Shown: one piece after another, positions 7,544-15,437 of the stretch
Numbering within the stretch: the stretch's first letter is position 1
Layout of the letters: every line of letters starts with the position of its first letter
DNA from: an uncultured Succiniclasticum sp.
Lineage (GTDB): Bacteria > Bacillota > Negativicutes > Acidaminococcales > Acidaminococcaceae
Assembly: GCA_900544275.1 (NCBI GenBank)
Contig: UQUU01000003.1
Coordinates: 124,001-188,000 of the forward strand
DNA length: 64,000 nt
Reading direction: 5' to 3'
Translations under genes and position numbers: made by a program
Notes under the pieces: generated by a model
Databases searched by the model: none
What the model saw: the letters and a program-made list of their open reading frames with translations, nothing else
Told to the model about the DNA's origin: nothing

Positions 7544-9115
7544 ATGAAGCAATTACCTCGCGGCGCCATTTTATTACTTTTGCTCGTTGTGGGCTTTATG
7601 ATCTTGTTCGGAATTGGTGGTATCCCATTGTTGGATCCGGATGAGCCTGTCTATGCGGAAACTGCGAAGGAGATGATCCGATTCAATGATTATCTTTCGC
7701 CTCGAATTTATAACGAATATTGGTATGATAAACCGCCGATTTTTTATTGGTTATTGGTGGGCTCTATAAAGTTATTCGGTGGATTTTCTGAATTTGCCGC
7801 CCGTATTCCGGCCTCTTTGATGGCGATTGGGGCTGTTATGCTGACGGCGTTTTCCGCCACTCGTACGTTTAATGCCCAGGCCGGTTTTTGGTCGGGCATG
7901 GTTATGGGCACGACTATTATGCTTATGTATATGGGAAAAGCCTCAGTAACAGATACATCTCTCTTATTCTTCATGACAGGCGCACTGCTCTGTTTTATGC
8001 ACCAAAAATATTGGTTGATGTATCTTTTCTGCGGTTTTGCCGTTATGATAAAAGGACCCATCGGGGTGGTGTTTCCCGGCGCCATTGTTTTTCTGTACTT
8101 ATTGGCCGCACGTGATCTGGGGCGCATGACGCGGATGCATGTTTTGCCGGGGCTTATCCTCGTAGCCGCAGTCGGGCTTCCCTGGTATGTTTATATGTAT
8201 CAGAACCATGGGATGTCTTTTATTTATGAATTCATAGGGTTTCATAACATTAGTCGTTTTGCTGCGCCGCTGCATCCTAAAAGAGTGCATTGGTGGTTTT
8301 ATTTGCCTGTTATTATTTTGGGAATGTTCCCTTGGACTGCTCTTTTAGTGAAATCAATCAAGGATGCGTTTTGTAAAAGTGTCGGTGAAGAGTGCAACCC
8401 GCTTTTGTTTTTACAGATTTGGTGGCTGTTTGTCTTTCTTTTCTTTTCTGTCGCGAAAACGAAACAAGTTTCCTATATGCTGGTTTTGGCGCCGCCATTG
8501 TCTATCTTAATGGGATGGAATATACAACGTTTATTTCATCATTACAAAGAAGAATGCAGAGGGTGGGCTTATGGCAGCGGCTTCCTATTCCTGTTAATGG
8601 GTCTGGGATGGATCTTTGGCGGCAGGCAGTTGCCGGAACTCTCGCGCTACGGGATACTACTGGGCGTTTTAACTATATGTTTGGGTATTGCTGTTTTCTT
8701 CGTACTAAAATTTAAAAAGGATCCGGAACTGGCCGCCTGGCTTCATGTAGGAGCCGGAATTGTAACGATGGTCATGGCATTTGGGTTTATGATGCCGCTG
8801 ATTCAGGATCGTTTTAGTGTAAAAACAGTGGCTAAAACTTATGTGGAAACATATGCTAAAGATGCGTCTGCCGGTAATGCGGTTTTATACATAGATAAAT
8901 TTTTGCGGCCGGGATTTATGCTTTATACTGATATACCCGGAGTGGAAGCAGATACCAACAGTGAGAAATCTTTGCTTGATGTAAAACAAGATCACAGGGA
9001 AAAATATATTATCATGAGAGAGTTCATGTACAATAAAATGAAAGAGAATATGGGTGGAGAAGATTGGGAATTGCTGGAAAATAAATCCGGTATCTGTATT
9101 TATAAAAGCAGGTAA
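7544..9115 (+). CDS. ArnT/PMT-family (GT39-like) membrane glycosyltransferase
   Basis: A 523-residue integral membrane protein with about 11-12 hydrophobic segments followed by a soluble C-terminal portion from about residue 430. The N-terminal loop carries the catalytic acidic motif LLDPDEPVYAETAKEM right after the first membrane helix, and DKPPIFYWL follows, both typical of the ArnT / dolichyl-phosphate-mannose protein mannosyltransferase superfamily. These enzymes transfer a sugar from a polyprenyl-phosphate donor to lipid A, glycans or proteins at the outer face of the inner membrane. The next gene is a DPM1/ArnC-like synthase that would make such a donor. The sugar and acceptor cannot be told from sequence. 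ATG 7544 follows GGGGACG. Confidence 0.85.
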   Translation: MKQLPRGAILLLLLVVGFMILFGIGGIPLLDPDEPVYAETAKEMIRFNDYLSPRIYNEYWYDKPPIFYWLLVGSIKLFGGFSEFAARIPASLMAIGAVMLTAFSATRTFNAQAGFWSGMVMGTTIMLMYMGKASVTDTSLLFFMTGALLCFMHQKYWLMYLFCGFAVMIKGPIGVVFPGAIVFLYLLAARDLGRMTRMHVLPGLILVAAVGLPWYVYMYQNHGMSFIYEFIGFHNISRFAAPLHPKRVHWWFYLPVIILGMFPWTALLVKSIKDAFCKSVGEECNPLLFLQIWWLFVFLFFSVAKTKQVSYMLVLAPPLSILMGWNIQRLFHHYKEECRGWAYGSGFLFLLMGLGWIFGGRQLPELSRYGILLGVLTICLGIAVFFVLKFKKDPELAAWLHVGAGIVTMVMAFGFMMPLIQDRFSVKTVAKTYVETYAKDASAGNAVLYIDKFLRPGFMLYTDIPGVEADTNSEKSLLDVKQDHREKYIIMREFMYNKMKENMGGEDWELLENKSGICIYKSR

Positions 9116-9149
9116 TAAACGGTTAGCATTACTATGAGAGGAAGAAAAT

Positions 9150-10166
9150 ATGGCGCAGGATACAATACTTTATTTGGTGATTCCTTGCTATAACGAGCAG
9201 GAAGTACTGCCGGATTCCGAAATTAAATTAAAAGAGAAAATGGATTCTCTGATTCAGAGGAAAAAAATCAGCCCTCAAAGCAAAGTTTGTCTGGTCAATG
9301 ACGGAAGCCGCGATAATACATGGAAATTGATCAAACGGCTGTGTCAACAGAACACCCTGTTTTCCGGGATCTGCCTGGCGCATAACGAGGGACATCAAAA
9401 TGCGGTGCTGGCAGGTTTGCTGACGGTTCGCCAATATTGTGATATTGCCATTAGCATGGATGCGGATCTCCAAGATGATATTCATACGATCGACCGGATG
9501 ATTGAAAAATATGACGCCGGCTGTAATATTGTGTATGGCGTAAGGAATAACAGAGCCTCCGATTCTTTTTTCAAACGTTTTACCGCACAGGCATTTTATA
9601 AATTTATGAATCTTATGGGGGCTGAAGTTATTTTTAATCATGCCGATTTTCGCTTGATGGATAAACGCGCGCTGGATGCTCTTAGTGAATATAATGAAGT
9701 CAATTTATTCCTGCGGGGCATGGTACCCATGATTGGCTTAAAAAATGATTGTGTTTACTATGAGCGAAAAGAGCGGATGGCGGGAGAAAGCAAGTATCCG
9801 TTGCGCAGGATGCTATCTCTTGCCTGGCAAGGTATTACTTCGCTATCTTCGGAGCCGATCCGCTGGATTTTTACTGTCGGATTATTTATTTCAGCCATTA
9901 GCGCACTGGTACTGCTGTGGTCAATTTTTGTTCATTTAACGGGCGGAACGATAGCAGGTTGGACCAGTTTAATTACTTCGCTCTGGTTCTTAGGCGGGTT
10001 AATTTTATTATCTATCGGTATCGTGGGCGAATATATAGGGAAGATATATCTTGAAGTAAAGCACAGACCACGTTATCTTATCCAGGAATTTATTGATGCG
10101 AATCAGGAAAATAAAAAACTTCCTGCCCGCGGCGGATCACAGCCGTGTAACAGAAAGTCAGATTGA
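9150..10166 (+). CDS. Polyprenyl-phosphate glycosyltransferase, GT2 (DPM1/ArnC-like)
   Basis: A 338-residue family-2 glycosyltransferase. The nucleotide-sugar domain covers about 1-225: YLVIPCYNEQEVLP at the start, VNDGSRDNTW near 50, and the metal-binding MDADLQDD near 105. Two membrane helices follow (about 235-305), ending with the conserved IGEYIGKIYLEVKHRPRYLI typical of the GtrB/ArnC/DPM1-like family. It should load a sugar onto undecaprenyl phosphate on the cytoplasmic side. It lies 34 bases after the GT39-like gene, so the pair likely forms a two-step glycan modification operon acting on the envelope. Confidence 0.88.
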   Translation: MAQDTILYLVIPCYNEQEVLPDSEIKLKEKMDSLIQRKKISPQSKVCLVNDGSRDNTWKLIKRLCQQNTLFSGICLAHNEGHQNAVLAGLLTVRQYCDIAISMDADLQDDIHTIDRMIEKYDAGCNIVYGVRNNRASDSFFKRFTAQAFYKFMNLMGAEVIFNHADFRLMDKRALDALSEYNEVNLFLRGMVPMIGLKNDCVYYERKERMAGESKYPLRRMLSLAWQGITSLSSEPIRWIFTVGLFISAISALVLLWSIFVHLTGGTIAGWTSLITSLWFLGGLILLSIGIVGEYIGKIYLEVKHRPRYLIQEFIDANQENKKLPARGGSQPCNRKSD

Positions 10167-10170
10167 TAAA

Positions 10171-10244
10171 TGGAGCGGGCGATGGGAATCGAACCCACAA
10201 CATCAGCTTGGAAGGCTGAGGTTATACCACTTAACTACACCCGC
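10171..10244 (-). tRNA. tRNA-Gly(UCC)
   Basis: A 74-base tRNA with encoded CCA. The acceptor GCGGGTG pairs with CGCCCGC, the anticodon stem TCAGC/GCTGA encloses CTTCCAA (anticodon TCC), and the T-loop reads TTCGATT. It was probably once cotranscribed behind tRNA-Pro; now an old insertion separates the two. Confidence 0.95.
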
Positions 10245-10288
10245 ATTATAAAATTATTCGCCTTTTCAGAGTGGTCGGAGAGGCAGGA
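10217..10288. repeat. Direct repeat, left copy, flanking a decayed insertion
   Basis: These 72 bases cover the 5' half of tRNA-Gly up to the anticodon stem, the spacer, and the last 16-17 bases of a tRNA-Pro gene. They match 11922-11992 with about five differences and one indel. The tRNA-Pro 3' end present here is an orphan fragment. The repeat pair marks the borders of a 1.6-kb insertion. Confidence 0.85.
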
Positions 10289-10411
10289 ACAAGCATGAAA
10301 ACTGCACTTACGACACTCAAGGCATTATAGCACTCACTACTATTTTGCGCATTTTTCAAGGACCAATTAAGATTTAATAGAGCACAAGTCTCTTTTTTAA
10401 ATCATGTAGTT

Positions 10412-10440
10412 ATTTTAACGCATGTAAAAAAATATGTCAA
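10412..10440 (-). promoter_or_regulatory. Promoter serving tRNA-Gly from inside the insertion
   Basis: On the minus strand TTGACA (10435-10440) and TAAAAT (10412-10417) are spaced by 17 bases and point at tRNA-Gly. Since the insertion cut tRNA-Gly away from the tRNA-Pro promoter, this promoter probably keeps it expressed. Bases 10289-10411 hold no recognisable gene. Confidence 0.6.
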
Positions 10441-10569
10441 CCGTGTTAGCGGAATGCGTGTGAATCTGGCTCTTAACTGCCAATACATATGTTACACTTT
10501 GAGAATTATTCTGATACAATTTGATTCAGATTCTTGAAACAAGCGCTGTCTTGGTCGTTTTGTTATTCA

Positions 10570-10834
10570 TGCTTTGCACTTGCTGTCCTGGTTCTTTCTC
10601 GCTGGTAAATACCTTTCTGTTGTATTCATCGGTCCCTGTAATCTGATAGTATCAATAGCCGTAGCCGGGCAAGTGAATGTATTCCGCCGACACATATCTG
10701 ATGTCGATTTGGATTTTATCACCCGGCTGTCTGCTTTCCATGAGGGCATAGTGACAGTAGCTCTTTCTGCGACCCCTTGGTTGCTTATAGCCTTGTTTGC
10801 GTAATCTGCCTGCACAGTCTTCCGATACAAATAA
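10570..10834 (-). pseudogene. Fragment of an IS481/IS3-type DDE transposase
   Basis: Minus-strand translation with one in-frame stop reads LRKQGYKQPRGRRKS, then MESRQPGDKIQIDIRYVS, then YYQITGTDEYNRKVF. This is the start of the rve integrase core of IS481-like transposases: the GxRxQxD-type strand with the first catalytic Asp, followed by the Tyr-Gln-x-Thr-x-x-Asp-Glu-Tyr-x-Arg strand. A TGA interrupts it between the two blocks and the frame is lost after the second, so it is inactive. The second and third catalytic residues are missing. Confidence 0.7.
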
Positions 10835-10866
10835 AAAAGTTGCCTGTATAAAACAGACAGCTTTTT
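10834..10866 (-). terminator. Terminator after the secreted-protein gene
   Basis: AAAAAGTTGCCTGT (10834-10847) pairs with ACAGACAGCTTTTT (10853-10866) with two imperfect positions. It sits 9 bases beyond the stop of the minus-strand gene at 10876-11412 and offers T-runs in both directions. Confidence 0.65.
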
Positions 10867-10875
10867 AAAGTGTGT

Positions 10876-11412
10876 TTATTTGACTAAAAAATAAAATGAT
10901 GGTGGCTCCAATCCTGCTTTGCTACCAGACTTATTGTCTGTATAATTTATAACCTTATTTAATATCCATTGCCCATCCCTATATACATATAAAAACTTCA
11001 TTTTTGCACCATCTTTACGTCTTGCTAAATTAGCTTCCTCAGCTTCTGTCTCTGTTGCATATTTTCCAAATGTGTTATCATTACTATAATAGAAAAGTTT
11101 ATCGTTAGACATTAAAATAGTACCTACATAAGGATTCAGTAATGAATATGTTTTCTTTACATCATAACTTGCTTGTAGATTTATGTACTGTATCTTGTAA
11201 AAATAGCCACAAGGCAAGCCGCACTCGTTTCCCTTTGGTGGGTCTAAAAACTGTCTAATTTCATATTTACCAGTTTTATAACTTTCTTTAATAGGCTGTA
11301 TTTGTGAATCAGCAAACTGTGTGAAACTATCCAACATATCTTGTTCGCTTGCGTATACTAAGCCGCAACATATCGTGTATAAGGATAGCAGCAATAAGGT
11401 TATTTTTTTCAT
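10876..11412 (-). CDS. Secreted protein of unknown function (insertion cargo)
   Basis: A 178-residue protein starting at ATG 11412 behind AGGGGTG. Residues 1-21 form a signal peptide (MKKITLLLLSLYTICCGLVYA) with an AxA-like cleavage site. The mature domain has a conserved-looking Cys pair (NECGLPCGYF), many Tyr and Lys residues and ends LEPPSFYFLVK, giving the impression of a small beta-rich periplasmic or extracellular protein. No family is recognised. It is the only intact gene inside the decayed insertion between the tRNA repeats and has its own terminator, so it may be cargo that selection has kept. Confidence 0.72.
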   Translation of the reverse strand: MKKITLLLLSLYTICCGLVYASEQDMLDSFTQFADSQIQPIKESYKTGKYEIRQFLDPPKGNECGLPCGYFYKIQYINLQASYDVKKTYSLLNPYVGTILMSNDKLFYYSNDNTFGKYATETEAEEANLARRKDGAKMKFLYVYRDGQWILNKVINYTDNKSGSKAGLEPPSFYFLVK

Positions 11413-11594
11413 ATTTATCACCCCTTATTAAAATTATGGTATGATAGGAACGGGTAATATCTGTATTTTTTATTGTAAATATTTTAGCATTTTACCCCCT
11501 TCTATACAAGATATTTCAGACAATTATCTACTTACAATTATATACTATATCTTAGTAGCATTGCCAACGGTTATTATCTACTGGCTTGGAGTTA

Positions 11595-11785
11595 TCATTT
11601 GCTACTTTCATCAGTTGTGATGATACCCATGTCCATACGTATGTCATACATAGCTAATCGTAACAACTCACTTCTTCGTATACCAGTACCACATAAAATA
11701 CACATAATGACATAATTACGGTAGGACAGGAAATTGTCCTGCTTTAAATACCGTTCACCTCTTCATTAGCTCTTAGAGTTATGCT
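11595..11785 (-). pseudogene. Fragment of a tyrosine recombinase
   Basis: Minus-strand translation gives LRANEEV and, after a one-base frame change, RYLKQDNFLSYRNYVIMCIL and then CGTGIRRSELLRLAMYDIRM. This is the first third of a tyrosine-recombinase catalytic domain, with the catalytic Arg in TGIRRSELL. It ends at TGA 11595-11597; the HxxR and Tyr boxes are gone. Its presence between tRNA repeats shows that the insertion was an integrase-borne element. Confidence 0.78.
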
Positions 11786-11801
11786 TTCAATCACCATTTT
11801 T

Positions 11802-11848
11802 ACCATAAAAAATACTTAATGTGTTACACATTAAGTATTTTTTATGGT
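11802..11848. repeat. Perfect 22-bp inverted repeat
   Basis: Bases 11802-11823 are exactly complementary to 11827-11848 around a 3-base loop (stem reading ACCATAAAAAATACTTAATG and two more bases). It can be a bidirectional terminator or an end-of-element structure within the decayed insertion. The neighbouring bases 11849-11921 and 11413-11594 show no gene. Confidence 0.75.
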
Positions 11849-11921
11849 TTTGTTATGCTGTTTTTAAATATTTGATTATAGCTTTATAATAGGTGAAGCA
11901 TTGAAAATATCTTTGGCAAGT

Positions 11922-11992
11922 TGAGGTTATACCACTTAACTACACCCGCATTATGAAATTATGGCCTTTTCAGAGTGGTCGGAGCGGCAGGA
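11922..11992. repeat. Direct repeat, right copy, flanking a decayed insertion
   Basis: These 71 bases repeat 10217-10288. They begin with an orphan 5' half of tRNA-Gly that breaks at the anticodon stem and loop, continue through the spacer, and end in the T-arm of the intact tRNA-Pro. Together with the left copy they enclose about 1.63 kb. Confidence 0.85.
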
Positions 11993-12052
11993 TTTGAACC
12001 TGCGACCCCCTGCTCCCAAGGCAGGTGCGCTACCAACCTGCGCTACGCCCCG
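11976..12052 (-). tRNA. tRNA-Pro(UGG)
   Basis: A 77-base tRNA with encoded CCA. The acceptor CGGGGCG pairs with CGCTCCG, the anticodon stem CCTGC/GCAGG encloses CTTGGGA (anticodon TGG), and the T-loop reads TTCAAAT. Confidence 0.95.
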
Positions 12053-12078
12053 TTAATGGTAGTGTTTGTAACAAATTA

Positions 12079-12107
12079 ATTATATATAAGAGCAAAGAAG
12101 TTGTCAA
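12079..12107 (-). promoter_or_regulatory. Consensus promoter of tRNA-Pro
   Basis: On the minus strand TTGACA (12102-12107) and TATAAT (12079-12084) are exactly 17 bases apart, 27 bases before the tRNA 5' end. Confidence 0.85.
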
Positions 12108-12109
12108 GA

Positions 12110-12143
12110 AAAAACGACCTTTCCATAAAGAAAGGTCGTTTTT
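12110..12143. terminator. Terminator of the rubrerythrin gene
   Basis: AAAAACGACCTTTC (12110-12123) pairs perfectly with GAAAGGTCGTTTTT (12130-12143) around a 6-base loop. Confidence 0.9.
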
Positions 12144-12157
12144 GATGTGTAAGTCAA

Positions 12158-12700
12158 TTATTTGAAGTAGCGATCCAGTAAGCCTTTAAATGCTTTGCCG
12201 TGGCGGGCTTCGTCACGGGCCATTTCATGTACAGTGTCATGAATTGCGTCCAGGTTTGCGGCTTTCGCACGTTTAGCTAAATCGGTTTTGCCTGCGGTAG
12301 CGCCATTTTCTGCTTCCACACGCATTTCCAGATTCTTTTTGGTACTGGTGGTCAGAATTTCGCCCAACAATTCGGCAAATTTTGCGGCGTGTTCTGCTTC
12401 TTCGTGAGCCGCTTTTTCATAATACAGACCAATTTCCGGATAACCTTCACGGAAAGCAACGCGGGACATTGCCAGATACATACCGACTTCAGAGCATTCA
12501 CCGTTGAAGTTCGCCCGTAAATCAGCTTTAATGTCTTCGGCAACATCGGAAGCAACACCGACAACATGTTCAGATGCCCAGGTCATTTCGCCCTTCTGCT
12601 CTAAAAATTTAGATGCGGGAGCACCGCACTGAGGGCATTTGGCCGGAGCTTCAGTACCTTCATACACATAGCCGCATATGGAACAAACAAATTTCTTCAT
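12158..12700 (-). CDS. Rubrerythrin with N-terminal rubredoxin domain
   Basis: A 180-residue peroxide-scavenging protein of anaerobes. The rubredoxin domain is N-terminal (FVCSICGYVYEG near 3-14 and KCPQCGAP near 22-29), which is the reverse order of classical rubrerythrin. The four-helix ferritin-like diiron domain follows, with ligand motifs ECSEVGMYL near 68, EEAEH near 101 and DEARHG near 162. ATG 12700 is chosen because the GGAGG ribosome site overlaps the upstream in-frame ATG 12715. It reduces hydrogen peroxide using electrons passed through the Fe(Cys)4 centre. It has its own consensus promoter and terminator, so it is monocistronic. Confidence 0.92.
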   Translation of the reverse strand: MKKFVCSICGYVYEGTEAPAKCPQCGAPASKFLEQKGEMTWASEHVVGVASDVAEDIKADLRANFNGECSEVGMYLAMSRVAFREGYPEIGLYYEKAAHEEAEHAAKFAELLGEILTTSTKKNLEMRVEAENGATAGKTDLAKRAKAANLDAIHDTVHEMARDEARHGKAFKGLLDRYFK

Positions 12701-12772
12701 GATGTTTTCCTCCATTTTCTCTTTGTTTTAGGATTATCTATGGTTCGGTCTACACCGTTCCTTTACATTCTA

Positions 12773-12801
12773 ATTATAACACGAGAAATAAAAAATGTCA
12801 A
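12773..12801 (-). promoter_or_regulatory. Consensus promoter of the rubrerythrin gene
   Basis: On the minus strand TTGACA (12796-12801) and TATAAT (12773-12778) have a 17-base spacer. Such a perfect promoter suggests strong constitutive expression or tight repression by a factor not visible here. Confidence 0.85.
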
Positions 12802-12835
12802 CGGATAATTATTGTTAATTACTGAAGCGCAGGGA

Positions 12836-13444
12836 TCAGAATTTCATGCTCAAGCCCAGATTAAGGCCTCGGGCTTTTGCAGAACCGCCCTGATCCAAAT
12901 TTTTAAATTTTGCGTCATAATACGAAAGATCAAAGTCTAAATTATTAAATAAGGGTTTCGCTAATCCGATTTCCCAGGAATTTATTTTATTTCCTACACC
13001 GGCCTTCCCCCAGACTGTGAAGAGCAGAGGAATATCGACGCTGGCCTGCACACCGACCTGCCCTGAATTGGATGTACTGGTAGCGTCATCCACGGTAGTT
13101 TTGGCATTTAGGTAACCGGCGAACACGGATACGGGAGGTAATACCTTATACATTAAATTAACCTGTTGCGCTGTTATTTTTTCAGAGCCGCTTGTACGAA
13201 ATTGATTGAATCGATAGTTTACTGCTGTTTGCCCTCCCAGACCAACGGTGCCGCCTCCGTACATGCTGGTTGCTTTTTTAGGATGACCGTAATCACTGAA
13301 GTGAAGATTTGTTGGCAGAGTGCCGCCTACTTCAATGGCAAAGTGTCCGCGGTCATAGTTTTTTAAAGGTGCGGCAGATGTGCCGGAGGCAAGGACAACG
13401 GCGCAAAGAATTGTGGTTGCTGAAATGAAAAGAAATTTAAACAT
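12836..13444 (-). CDS. Outer-membrane beta-barrel protein
   Basis: A 202-residue exported protein starting at ATG 13444 behind GGAGGTCCTT. The signal peptide is residues 1-25 (MFKFLFISATTILCAVVLAS then GTSAA). The mature part alternates hydrophobic and polar residues in short strands with Gly and aromatic girdles (GHFAIEVGGTLPTNLHF, VSVFAGYLNAKT, WEIGLAKPLF) and ends in LGLSMKF. A terminal Phe is the outer-membrane insertion signal recognised by BamA. It is probably an 8-10-strand barrel of the small YfaZ-like type; the precise family is not certain. It is direct evidence for a diderm envelope. Confidence 0.75.
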   Translation of the reverse strand: MFKFLFISATTILCAVVLASGTSAAPLKNYDRGHFAIEVGGTLPTNLHFSDYGHPKKATSMYGGGTVGLGGQTAVNYRFNQFRTSGSEKITAQQVNLMYKVLPPVSVFAGYLNAKTTVDDATSTSNSGQVGVQASVDIPLLFTVWGKAGVGNKINSWEIGLAKPLFNNLDFDLSYYDAKFKNLDQGGSAKARGLNLGLSMKF

Positions 13445-13691
13445 AAGGACCTCCGAAAATAGCATAGATGTTTTTTAAAAACATGAATAAAAGTAGTATA
13501 GTTGCTTTTAATCATTGTAACATAATTAATGCAGTAAAGTGTACTATAAATTTGGATTTTAAGTGAATTCTTAGCCACGATTTTCTAACAGAGGTCGGTA
13601 AGGACTGCCGTGATAAAACACTTGTCAAAAGCAAGTAAAAACGATAATATTATTATGTATTAGTGTATATTTTTATAAAAAGGACAACATT

Positions 13692-15437
13692 GTGGAAGAA
13701 TTAAAAAAAGACAGCAAAGCCGTTGGGCAGATGAACGTACCAAGTGATAAAAAAAAGTCCGATGCTCAAATGGCGCAGGCGAATATAGGGTCAGAGCAAG
13801 TAAAGGCTGCTGATGCTGCGTCTCCGGAAGCTGCGGTACCTAAAACAGATAATAAATTTCTTAAGGGAACATTGATACTGACCGTCTCCAGCATTGTAGT
13901 AAAGGTGATCGGGGCTTTAAACTGGATCCTTTTAAGCCGTGTTTTAGGCGGTGAAGGAATCGGTCTTTATCAGATGGGCTTCCCCATCTATTTGATGGCG
14001 ATCACGGTTTCCTCGGCCGGTATTCCGGTTGCGATTTCTATCATAACCGCTGAAAAAGTAGCTCAAAATGATTATCGCGGGGCGCGAAGGGTATTTCATA
14101 TCACATTGCGCCTTTTGTTCGTCAGCGGTCTCGTTTTTTCTCTGGGGTTGTTTTTTGGCGCGCAAAAGCTAATCGACTGGCATTTTATCCGTGATGCGCG
14201 GGCCTATTATTCGATTGTCGCTTTAGCTCCGGCAGTCTTTTTTGTTACGTTTCTGGCCAGTTTCCGGGGTTATTTGCAAGGTTGGCAAATTATGACGCCT
14301 ACTGCATGTTCTGAAATTACGGAACAATTGGTGCGGGTTGTGACTATGTTGTTTTTTGCAGCCTACTTTATGCCTTATGGTCTGGCGGCGGCGGCCGGTG
14401 GTGCCAGCATGGGGGCCGGTGCGGGGGCATTTTGCGCTCTACTGGTATTAATGTATTTTTATCAAAAGCTGAAAAAAGAGCTGAAAGAAAAAGTCAGCCG
14501 ACAAAACCTATATGCCATTCAAGAGGGCGCTTCCGCAATTATCAAACGATTATTAAAACTTGCCCTGCCTGTATCATTGACAAGTCTGATGCTTCCTATT
14601 GTGGCCAATCTGGATTTGCTTATAGTGCCTCAGCGCCTTGAAGTTGCAGGGTTTGCTGTAAACGGTGCAACCGAACTTTTTGGCTATCTTACCGGCATGG
14701 CAGTGCCTTTAGTTAATCTGTCTACCATATTTACCGCAGCATTAGCCGTGAGTCTTGTGCCTGCCATTGCGGAAGCCCGTGCGTTGGAGAAGAAGGCGAA
14801 TATCCGCTATAAAACAGGCGTGGCATTTCGTGTGGCAATGATTATCACGCTTCCTTGCTTCGCGGGTCTTTTATGTATGGCGGAAGATGTGGCTGCATTG
14901 ATTTATAATGCACCGGGCGCATCCCCTGCAATCCGGACGATGAGCCTGGGAATTGTACTTTTGGGCATGCATCAGGTGAGTACAGCGGTACTCCAGGGAA
15001 TGGGGAAGACAACAATCCCCGTTATTAATATGATAATTGCCTGTGTGGTCAAGGTTGGTCTGAACTGGACTCTGACAGCGATACCCTGGCTGGGAATCAA
15101 GGGGTCGGCGATTGCTACCGTAGTGGATTTTGGTGTGGCCGCCATTATTAACATGTATTTTATATATAAGCTGACAGGCTATAAAATTTCCCCTGAAGGA
15201 GTGTTAAAACCGCTGTTTTCTGCTGTAATTATGGGTGTTTCTATTTTGCTGGTACAGTTGGCCGGCAAACCTTTAGGCGGTTGGAATCTTTTGTTGTGCA
15301 TGTTAGTGGCAGTGCCTGTGTATGGAATGGTTTTAACGGGCATAGGCGGTCTGACTAAAGAGGATCTGCAGAGTCTGCCATATTTAGGCAATCGAATTTT
15401 GCGTTTAGGACAACGTTTCGGCACTTTTAAAAATTGA
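13692..15437 (+). CDS. SpoVB/MurJ-type polysaccharide or lipid II flippase (MOP superfamily)
   Basis: A 581-residue protein. The first 55 residues are a polar, probably disordered cytoplasmic tail, then about 14 membrane helices follow (from LKGTLILTVSSIVVKVIGAL). The order of motifs (LSRVLGGEGIGLYQMGFPIY, FRGYLQGWQIMTPTACSEI, a second half beginning with RLLKLALPVSLTSLMLP) matches SpoVB/YtgP lipid II flippase relatives. The start is GTG 13692 behind AAAAAGGACA. It should move undecaprenyl-linked intermediates across the membrane. It stands upstream of an M23 peptidase gene, consistent with a wall-assembly role. Confidence 0.85.
   Translation: MEELKKDSKAVGQMNVPSDKKKSDAQMAQANIGSEQVKAADAASPEAAVPKTDNKFLKGTLILTVSSIVVKVIGALNWILLSRVLGGEGIGLYQMGFPIYLMAITVSSAGIPVAISIITAEKVAQNDYRGARRVFHITLRLLFVSGLVFSLGLFFGAQKLIDWHFIRDARAYYSIVALAPAVFFVTFLASFRGYLQGWQIMTPTACSEITEQLVRVVTMLFFAAYFMPYGLAAAAGGASMGAGAGAFCALLVLMYFYQKLKKELKEKVSRQNLYAIQEGASAIIKRLLKLALPVSLTSLMLPIVANLDLLIVPQRLEVAGFAVNGATELFGYLTGMAVPLVNLSTIFTAALAVSLVPAIAEARALEKKANIRYKTGVAFRVAMIITLPCFAGLLCMAEDVAALIYNAPGASPAIRTMSLGIVLLGMHQVSTAVLQGMGKTTIPVINMIIACVVKVGLNWTLTAIPWLGIKGSAIATVVDFGVAAIINMYFIYKLTGYKISPEGVLKPLFSAVIMGVSILLVQLAGKPLGGWNLLLCMLVAVPVYGMVLTGIGGLTKEDLQSLPYLGNRILRLGQRFGTFKN

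Noticed and set aside
10574..10804. Forward-strand open frame with hydrophobic residues in the tRNA-flanked insertion
   Set aside because: It is antisense to a recognisable IS481-type transposase fragment and has no ribosome site.
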